Assembly (NCBI GenBank): GCA_045591645.1
Contig: JAZNTG010000020.1
Span: 1-6,098 of the forward strand
Direction of reading: 5' to 3'
Source of the DNA: SFWF01 sp045591645
Lineage (GTDB): Bacteria; Bacillota; Clostridia; Oscillospirales; Acutalibacteraceae
DNA length: 6,098 nucleotides
The notes under the pieces are model-generated. The model saw nothing but the letters and a program-made list of their open reading frames with translations. It made no database searches and was not told where the DNA came from. Positions 1 to 4,637 of this stretch are shown piece after piece. Position numbers and translations under genes: made by a program. The stretch's first letter is position 1. Every line of letters starts with the position of its first letter.

Positions 1-80
1 GACTACCGGGTTGATAGGCAGCATGTGTAAGTGTGGTGACACATTCAGCTAGGCTGTACTAATAGACCGAGGGCTTGACC
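1..80 (+). rRNA. 23S rRNA, 3' end (partial)
   Basis: This is the last ~80 nt of large-subunit rRNA, cut by the left edge of the window. It carries the conserved 3' region: the GACTACCGGGTTGATAGGC block, the GTGTAAGTGTGGTGACACATTCAGC helix area, and CTGTACTAATAGACCGAGGGCTTGACC. The universally conserved TACTAATA and the terminal GGCTTGACC fix both identity and strand. The mature 3' end is placed after GGCTTGACC and is uncertain by a few nt, because the pairing 5' end of the gene lies outside the window. It is followed by 5S in the normal 16S-23S-5S order. No tRNA lies in the spacer. Confidence 0.95.
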
Positions 81-128
81 TTTTTCGTTCCTCAATGGTT
101 TGCTAACATTCATCTTTGTTCAGTTTTT

Positions 129-147
129 AAGGTGTGATTAACATCTT
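129..147 (+). other. 23S-5S spacer hairpin, possible processing site
   Basis: The 23S-5S spacer (81-152) is AT-rich and holds no tRNA. A 7-bp stem (129-135 with 141-147, one G-U pair, loop GATTA) sits 5 nt before the 5S gene. It may take part in rRNA processing. The stem is seen directly; the role is inference. Confidence 0.3.
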
Positions 148-152
148 AATAA

Positions 153-268
<116 letters not shown>

Positions 269-270
269 AC

Positions 271-308
271 AAATGAAAACACACAGAGTAATCTGTGTGT
301 TTTTATTT
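271..308 (+). terminator. Intrinsic terminator of the rRNA operon
   Basis: The core stem ACACACAGA (279-287) pairs perfectly with TCTGTGTGT (292-300) across a GTAA loop, which is a GNRA tetraloop. The stem is extended by AAA/TTT to 12 bp and more weakly by flanking A/T pairs out to 271 and 308. A T run (300-304) follows the GC-containing part. It lies directly after 5S, as expected for the end of an rrn operon. Confidence 0.88.
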
Positions 309-480
309 GTATCCAATCCGAAGCACTGACATGTAATTTCGCGTTAGCGAGTATGTAATCGTCGTTAGGCTTATGTCATCACGGTTTAGCGTACAGTTCC
401 TTCGGATTGATTACATTCCACCTATCGTGGATTACATCCAACACTTCATGTTGATTACATACAATGCTTCGCATTGATTT
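309..480. repeat. Palindromic multi-hairpin repeat element
   Basis: This non-coding stretch is built of roughly 20-23 nt units. In the left half the units are separated by ATGTAAT(C) or ATGTCATC (331, 353, 373). In the right half they are separated by the reverse complement, GATTACAT (409, 430, 453). Individual hairpins: TCGC/GCGA with loop GTTA (339-350); TCC/GGA (398-406); TCCAC/GTGGA (417-431); CAACA/TGTTG (439-453); CAATGC/GCATTG with loop TTC (462-476). The outer ends, 311-337 and 454-478, are inverted repeats with about 22 matches over 27 aligned columns. In addition 314-323 is a perfect 10-bp inverted match to 400-409. This looks like a dispersed, transposon-derived or MITE-like repeat of the kind seen in gut Clostridia. 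The family name is not known to me. Confidence 0.7.
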
Positions 481-491
481 AATGATTGAAT

Positions 492-517
492 AAACACACA
501 GATTCCACTGTGTGTTT
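492..517 (+). terminator. Second copy of the ACACACAG/CTGTGTGT hairpin
   Basis: A 10-bp stem (492-501 with 508-517, loop ATTCCA) is followed by TTTTCTTT. Its arms are the same AAACACACAG/CTGTGTGTTT as the rRNA terminator at 276-303; only the loop differs. It could be a back-up terminator, or the far half of a terminator duplicated or split when the 309-480 repeat inserted. Confidence 0.6.
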
Positions 518-596
518 TCTTTAATATGTAAGATAAGAAAGGTATTCCGCTGTAGTATAGAGAGGATCTACGCATCCTGCTAAATTTACCGTACAA

Positions 597-691
597 GAAA
601 CAGTAAAACCAATGTTATTATATGTTAGGATATATATTCTTGTTGTGTAGGTGTTGCAAGAGTGTTTTATATCGGTTTTACTAACTGTTTC
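597..691. repeat. Inverted repeat of unknown function, 95 bp overall
   Basis: GAAACAGTAAAACC (597-610) is matched in inverted form by GGTTTTACTAACTGTTTC (674-691), with a 4-nt bulge on the right arm. The ~63 nt between the arms are AT-rich with no reading frame and only weak internal pairing. This could be a small decayed mobile element or a leader structure. Apart from these arms and a 5-bp hairpin AGGAT/ATCCT (near 562-577), I see nothing recognisable in 520-700. Confidence 0.4.
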
Positions 692-724
692 TATAATATC
701 AACTGAAATTCAATACTTAATTTC

Positions 725-753
725 TTGAATTAATATAACAGTTATGTTAATAT
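725..753 (+). promoter_or_regulatory. Promoter with overlapping dyad (candidate autoregulatory operator)
   Basis: -35 TTGAAT (725-730), 17-bp spacer, -10 TAATAT (748-753) preceded by TG at 745-746, which makes an extended -10. Over the spacer and -10 lies a 23-bp dyad, ATTAATATAAC-A-GTTATGTTAAT (729-751), symmetric at 10 of 11 positions around base 740. The gene 34 nt downstream encodes an XRE-type DNA-binding protein, so this dyad is the natural candidate for its own operator. The motifs are seen; autoregulation is inferred. Confidence 0.55.
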
Positions 754-786
754 TTAAGTGCATACCAATGGGAAAGGCAGAAGCAA

Positions 787-1890
787 ATGAACGATTATAC
801 ATTTGGTAATTTTATATATACGCTCCGAGAACAGAAAGGTTATACGCAGGCAGATATTGCTGATATGCTCGGTGTTACACCTGCCGCTGTTTCAAAGTGG
901 GAGAATGGGGATTCAAAGCCACGGATAGAGACTCTTTTTAGGCTTGCCGATATTTTAGGTGTAAAAGCTGAAGAACTTATTGCGGGACATCGGCTTCAGG
1001 ATGAAAAACTTGATCCCGAAGTGGTGAATAAAATATATGAAAGATATGATCTTCTTATGAAGGTCGACTCGGGGAATACCACTTCTGTCAAGTTTAAACG
1101 GATGGTAGCTTTCTTGCTTGATTGGAACATTATAGGCTTTTCGGTGATGTTTTTAGTCTTTTTCGCAAAAACCTTTATTGATGAGAGTTCATATGTTATG
1201 AGCGATGGGGCAGTATTCTTATTAATGGGCACAATGCTTTTATATCCTGTGTGCGTTGCGCTACGTGATGTTATATTCGGCGGTAGAAGTCTTGGCAAAA
1301 GAATAATGGGACTTGCGGTAGCAGATAAAACTACAGGCAAGAAGCCGAGCGTTAGAAAACTAATATTAAGAGATCTATTCTTTTTTCTTATGTATATTGA
1401 CGGCATTGTTTTAATGGTTTCCGGAAAAACAGTCGGAGATCGTGTTGCGGGGACGGTTGTAGTACCGAAGAAATTGCTGGAAGAGGACTGTAATAATAAG
1501 ACAAATTTTGCAAAGATACAGGAGATAAATACTTATATAGCCCCAAAAACAAGGAATAAGAGGAATGTAGTTTTAATAACAATAGCAATTCTTATTGCGT
1601 TTGCGCTTGTTATGTTCATAATTGTTAATACGGCGTTAAACGCTGCAAAGCGAACCGAAGAATACCATATAGCGTATAATTATCTTGTTAGCAGCGAAAA
1701 TTTTATCGAATCGGATTTGGAACCGGAGGATGTTAGATTGACTGGGTATTCAACCAGTCAAAATTTAACTGTTGACGGAGCCACAAGGACTACTACATTC
1801 ACATTCAACGTAGGAGGCCGCTCTTATGAGGTGAACCTTGTTTATAAAGATGGAACATGGTTAATCGATACCTATGCTACAACATTTTGA
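787..1890 (+). CDS. XRE-family HTH regulator fused to RDD membrane domain
   Basis: A 367-residue protein with three parts. Residues 8-65 are a Cro/CI-type helix-turn-helix (LREQKGYTQADIADMLGVTPAAVSKWENG), with the recognition helix around 31-41. Residues 102-226 are an RDD-family membrane domain with about three hydrophobic segments (106-127, 141-160, 192-213). Its signature is R105 and D112 in KRMVAFLLDW, then GGRSLGKRIMGL (166-176) and GDRVAGT (217-223). Residues 259-281 are a further membrane helix, followed by an ~85-residue extracytoplasmic tail that I do not assign to a family. The start ATG follows a GGGAAAGG ribosome site (770-777, gap 9). The gene has its own promoter and terminator, so it is probably monocistronic. 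It is likely a membrane-tethered one-component regulator responding to a membrane or outside cue. The ligand and targets cannot be read from the sequence. Confidence 0.88.
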   Translation: MNDYTFGNFIYTLREQKGYTQADIADMLGVTPAAVSKWENGDSKPRIETLFRLADILGVKAEELIAGHRLQDEKLDPEVVNKIYERYDLLMKVDSGNTTSVKFKRMVAFLLDWNIIGFSVMFLVFFAKTFIDESSYVMSDGAVFLLMGTMLLYPVCVALRDVIFGGRSLGKRIMGLAVADKTTGKKPSVRKLILRDLFFFLMYIDGIVLMVSGKTVGDRVAGTVVVPKKLLEEDCNNKTNFAKIQEINTYIAPKTRNKRNVVLITIAILIAFALVMFIIVNTALNAAKRTEEYHIAYNYLVSSENFIESDLEPEDVRLTGYSTSQNLTVDGATRTTTFTFNVGGRSYEVNLVYKDGTWLIDTYATTF

Positions 1891-1896
1891 CAGTAT

Positions 1897-1928
1897 AAGA
1901 GAACAGATTTTGTCTGTTCTCTTTTTTT
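1897..1928 (+). terminator. Intrinsic terminator after the XRE-RDD gene
   Basis: A perfect 11-bp stem, AAGAGAACAGA (1897-1907) with TCTGTTCTCTT (1913-1923), has loop TTTTG and runs into a T tract (1922-1928). It begins 7 nt after the stop codon and separates this gene from spoIIE. Confidence 0.92.
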
Positions 1929-1947
1929 CTTTTAATAACTTCATTTA

Positions 1948-1994
1948 ATCGACATCACGCTTAGACATATATTTCAGTCGGCTTGGCATATAAT
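1948..1994 (+). promoter_or_regulatory. Spo0A-type promoter of spoIIE (long spacer, 0A-box-like sites)
   Basis: A perfect -10 TATAAT (1989-1994) pairs with a -35 TAGACA (1962-1967, 5 of 6 to TTGACA) at a 21-bp spacing. That is too long for an ordinary sigma-A promoter. It is the known arrangement of Bacillus spoIIE and spoIIG, which need Spo0A~P. On the complementary strand TGTCGAT (1948-1954) matches the 0A box TGTCGAA at 6 of 7 bases. TGTCTAA (1961-1967), overlapping the -35, also matches 6 of 7. Motifs are seen; Spo0A control is inferred. Confidence 0.65.
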
Positions 1995-2031
1995 GTAAGA
2001 ACGGTATAGGGGGAATTTACTTTTAAATTAC

Positions 2032-2035
2032 GGAG
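2032..2035 (+). promoter_or_regulatory. spoIIE ribosome binding site
   Basis: GGAG lies 10 nt before the ATG at 2046. It supports that start, which also gives the expected short basic N-terminus ahead of the first membrane helix. Confidence 0.6.
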
Positions 2036-2045
2036 ATGTTGAAAA

Positions 2046-4355
2046 ATGAAGGAAAGCATCAAGAAAAGGGCGGGGCTTAATGAAATAGGCTGGAAGGAGC
2101 TTGTGCTTGAGGTCATGCGGCAGAGCATAGTCGCCGCTATTGCCTTTGCAGTCACTACAGCAGAGGTTTTCGGGCAGTTGAGGCCGTTCGGACTGTCTTT
2201 CCTTGCTGCAGTACCGAGCGAATATCTTGCACTTTCAGCATTTGGTGCAGTTTTAGGCTATCTGATACCGTTGTCCTCATCATTGGGCTTTCGGTATTTT
2301 GCCGCGCTCTTTGCCATTGTTGCTATAAAGGCGCTGCTATCGGCAGTAACCAAGTACGCTTCGCGTCCGATATGCTCATCCCTTATCTGCCTTGCGGTCA
2401 CTGTATCAACTGGGCTTGTTGTAACAAGCGGTAATACAGGGGGGATGCTTCTGTCTGTAGCAGAGGGAATACTGGCAATGGGCGGCACCTATTTTATCAA
2501 CCGCACCTTCAAGGTGGCGGGCCGTAAAACATCCGGACTTCGTGGGGAAGAGCTTGCTTCAGCACTTATTACTATCAATATAGTATTTATGGGCTTTATG
2601 AGCATTTCTGCAGGGGATATTTCGTTCGGAAGAATACTCTCAGCCGCTTTTGTGCTTATAGCTTCTCGCTACGGACAGACAAATGCGGGTGCGATCAGCG
2701 GTATTGCGGCAGGCTTTTGTGCCTGTCTTGCAACGGGAGATTCGCTGGGAATAGCTGTGCTTGCACTCGGCGGTCTTATGGCGGGGATATTTGCCGCACA
2801 CGGGAAATATATTCAGGTTTTTATGTATATAATCGCTACGTCTGTCGCATCGGCGCTCGGGAGCAGCTTTGTTGTGTCGGTTGGTTACTTTATCGAAGCG
2901 GCTTTCGGCGCGGCTCTGTCACTTTGCGTACCGAAAACGATCTCGGTAAAGGTCGGCAGAATGTTCTCGCCGCCTGTTAAGACAGTATCGGAAAACGGTA
3001 TGAAAAAGTCGGTAACTATGCGGCTTAAATATGCAGCAGGTGCCCTTTCGGACGTTTCAGAAACGGTTGAAAACGTAGCGCGCGAGCTTGGCCGCATAAA
3101 TGCGCCCGATTTCGAGACCGTTATCTCCCGAATAGAAAAGGATGCCTGTAGCGGCTGTACCCTTTGTGTTCACTGCTGGGAGCAAAAAAAGAACGACACA
3201 GTTTCTGCTGTGCTTGATATGATAAAGGCGGTAAAGGAGAATTCGGAGGATGTTGCCGCGGCGGCGCCCGATGAATTCAAAGGCAGATGTATAAGAGGGG
3301 CAAAAATGGGACAAGCGGTATACCGCCATTATTCTGATTACGCATCTCGGATAGCTGCCGAGAGCCGACTTTCAGATGTTCGTAATGTTGTGTCCGATCA
3401 GTTTGCGGGTATATCCAATATGCTGACCGATCTGGCAGCCGAGCTTAACCGCGACGAAGCCTTTGACGATCTTACGGCGGCAAAGATAGCGGCAGCTCTT
3501 AAAAATATCGATATCCGCGCCGAGGAATGTGGCTGCAGACTTGACAAATACGGCAGAATGACGGTCGAGATAATCGTAAAACCGACCGAAAAGATACGCT
3601 ATAACCGTATGCAGATATTAAGGTGCGTTGAAGCCTGCTGTGACCGCGATTTCGAACCACCTGCAGTCAATGAGCTTGACCGAAATGTCTATATAACCTT
3701 GACCGAAAAGGCAGTTATTTCTGCTGATATAGGTGTATCTCAGCATTCTTGCTCGCCGTCTGGAATATGCGGTGACGCATACAACCATTTTAACGACGGC
3801 AAGGGTAGGGTGTTTATGGTGCTGAGCGATGGTATGGGCGCGGGAGGCAGAGCGGCGGTTGACGGTGCAATGGCGTCTGGTCTTATGTCGCGCCTTTTAA
3901 AGGCGGGCTTCGGTTATGATTGCTCGCTCAGTATAGTCAACTCAGCGATGCTCTTCAAATCTACCGACGAGTCGCTTGCAACGGTTGATATTTCCTGCAT
4001 AGACCTCTTCAGCGGCAGAACAGACCTTTTAAAAGCGGGCGCCGCACCGACCGTTATCCGCCGCAACGGCAAAAGCGGCAGAGCGCAGTCGACATCGCTT
4101 CCTGCAGGGATACTGCGTGAGGTTGGATTTGATAAAGCGACGGTAAAGCTCCATCCCGGAGATGTAGTAGTTATGATGTCGGACGGTGCCACAAGTGAGG
4201 GCACCGAGTGGATATGCGCCGAGCTTGAGGCGTGGCGGGACGGAAGTGCTCAGGCGCTTGCAGAGCATCTCTCACACTGCGCAAGACGCCGCCGAAGCGA
4301 CAACCATGAGGACGATATTACGGTAATGACCGCTATAATCGAGCGGGCGGTGTAA
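2046..4355 (+). CDS. spoIIE: Stage II sporulation protein E (SpoIIE), PP2C-type phosphatase
   Basis: A 769-residue protein, slightly shorter than the ~827 of Bacillus subtilis SpoIIE. Residues ~27-300 are a run of hydrophobic membrane segments. A middle cytoplasmic region (~300-560) carries a cysteine cluster, C368-x2-C371-x2-C374-x2-C377-W378. The C-terminal PP2C domain has the metal-binding aspartates in LSDGMGAGG (D595), MMSDGAT (D713) and EDDIT (D756/D757), plus the GAAPT segment. In the family this enzyme removes phosphate from the anti-anti-sigma factor SpoIIAA, freeing sigma-F in the forespore. It also localises to the polar septum with FtsZ. All catalytic motifs are intact and the frame is unbroken. 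It stands alone: an upstream terminator and its own Spo0A-type promoter precede it, and a non-coding structured region follows. The tilS-hpt-ftsH genes often found downstream in Firmicutes are absent here. Confidence 0.96.
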   Translation: MKESIKKRAGLNEIGWKELVLEVMRQSIVAAIAFAVTTAEVFGQLRPFGLSFLAAVPSEYLALSAFGAVLGYLIPLSSSLGFRYFAALFAIVAIKALLSAVTKYASRPICSSLICLAVTVSTGLVVTSGNTGGMLLSVAEGILAMGGTYFINRTFKVAGRKTSGLRGEELASALITINIVFMGFMSISAGDISFGRILSAAFVLIASRYGQTNAGAISGIAAGFCACLATGDSLGIAVLALGGLMAGIFAAHGKYIQVFMYIIATSVASALGSSFVVSVGYFIEAAFGAALSLCVPKTISVKVGRMFSPPVKTVSENGMKKSVTMRLKYAAGALSDVSETVENVARELGRINAPDFETVISRIEKDACSGCTLCVHCWEQKKNDTVSAVLDMIKAVKENSEDVAAAAPDEFKGRCIRGAKMGQAVYRHYSDYASRIAAESRLSDVRNVVSDQFAGISNMLTDLAAELNRDEAFDDLTAAKIAAALKNIDIRAEECGCRLDKYGRMTVEIIVKPTEKIRYNRMQILRCVEACCDRDFEPPAVNELDRNVYITLTEKAVISADIGVSQHSCSPSGICGDAYNHFNDGKGRVFMVLSDGMGAGGRAAVDGAMASGLMSRLLKAGFGYDCSLSIVNSAMLFKSTDESLATVDISCIDLFSGRTDLLKAGAAPTVIRRNGKSGRAQSTSLPAGILREVGFDKATVKLHPGDVVVMMSDGATSEGTEWICAELEAWRDGSAQALAEHLSHCARRRRSDNHEDDITVMTAIIERAV

Positions 4356-4363
4356 CAAAATGC

Positions 4364-4392
4364 TTGAATTTACCGTTTTTATATGGTAATAT
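4364..4392 (+). promoter_or_regulatory. Promoter downstream of spoIIE
   Basis: -35 TTGAAT (4364-4369), 17-bp spacer, -10 TAATAT (4387-4392), with TG at 4384-4385 as an extended -10. These are the same hexamers and layout as the promoter at 725-753. A perfect 9-bp dyad, TTTTTATAT-GGTA-ATATAAAAA (4376-4397), overlaps the spacer and -10. Transcription would start near 4398-4401, directly in front of the structured RNA region. Confidence 0.5.
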
Positions 4393-4398
4393 AAAAAT

Positions 4399-4567
4399 AC
4401 AGTAAACAGCCGAGAGAGTTCGGCAAACCCGACAACGAGGGCAGACTGTATTTTAATCGTTGCCGAGTTATCTGTATGGCATCTTCCTATAGATTACGGC
4501 ATTGAAATAAAAATATTTAAGCGCATAAGTTGTACGGGAAAACTGTCCGTCTGCTTATGCGCTTTTT
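4399..4567 (+). ncRNA. Candidate structured RNA (small RNA or regulatory leader)
   Basis: Most of the 282-bp gap between spoIIE and the lipoprotein gene folds well. At DNA level AAAATACAGT (4394-4403) pairs with ACTGTATTTT (4445-4454); a transcript starting near 4399 would keep about 5 bp of it. This encloses GCCGAG/TTCGGC with an AGAG loop (4409-4424) and CCC/GGG (4428-4441), giving a three-way junction. A second domain is TGCCG (4461-4465)/CGGCA (4497-4501), enclosing ATCTGTA (4470-4476)/TATAGAT (4488-4494). The terminator at 4519-4567 closes it. Bases 4420-4426 can instead pair perfectly with 4460-4466, which competes with both hairpins. I do not recognise a known riboswitch or small RNA family. 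It is either a ~170-nt independent RNA or an attenuating leader of the gene at 4638. Confidence 0.45.
4519..4567 (+). terminator. Intrinsic terminator with branched hairpin
   Basis: A perfect 11-bp stem, AAGCGCATAAG (4519-4529) with CTTATGCGCTT (4554-4564), is followed by a T run (4563-4567). The large loop holds a second small stem, ACGG/CCGT (4534-4537 with 4547-4550). It ends transcripts from the 4364 promoter and any read-through from spoIIE, 70 bp before the next start codon. Confidence 0.88.
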
Positions 4568-4624
4568 GTGGCCTTGCACAAAGAGATATCGCTAAGGATT
4601 GTTTTAAAGTCTAAAATATGTTAC

Positions 4625-4629
4625 AGGAG
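4625..4629 (+). promoter_or_regulatory. Ribosome binding site of the lipoprotein gene
   Basis: AGGAG with an 8-nt gap to the ATG at 4638 decides the start. A weak -10-like TAAAAT lies at 4612-4617 without a convincing -35. The gene's own promoter is therefore uncertain, and expression may depend on read-through of the upstream terminator. Confidence 0.7.
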
Positions 4630-4637
4630 AAAAAGTT

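Noticed and set aside
81..152. tRNA gene in the 23S-5S spacer
   Set aside because: The spacer is 72 nt of AT-rich sequence with no TTCRANY T-loop, no acceptor stem and no cloverleaf pairing.
309..480. CRISPR-like regular repeat spacing
   Set aside because: The repeated motif is only 7-8 nt, switches to its reverse complement halfway, and the segments between are self-complementary hairpins rather than unique spacers.
692..697. Perfect TATAAT right after the 597-691 inverted repeat
   Set aside because: No acceptable -35 lies 16-18 bp upstream, and a better extended -10 promoter is present at 725-753.
996..1406. Antisense open frame of 136 codons inside the XRE-RDD gene
   Set aside because: The + strand frame has clear HTH and RDD signatures; the antisense product has none and lacks expression signals.
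4334..4339. TATAAT near the end of spoIIE as promoter of the structured RNA
   Set aside because: It lies in SpoIIE coding sequence without a matching -35; the 4364-4392 promoter is much better.
4394..4567. T-box or known riboswitch in the spoIIE-lipoprotein gap
   Set aside because: The T-box antiterminator motif and the conserved cores of TPP, FMN, SAM, lysine, glycine, c-di-GMP or preQ1 riboswitches, as I recall them, are not visible; a model search is still needed.
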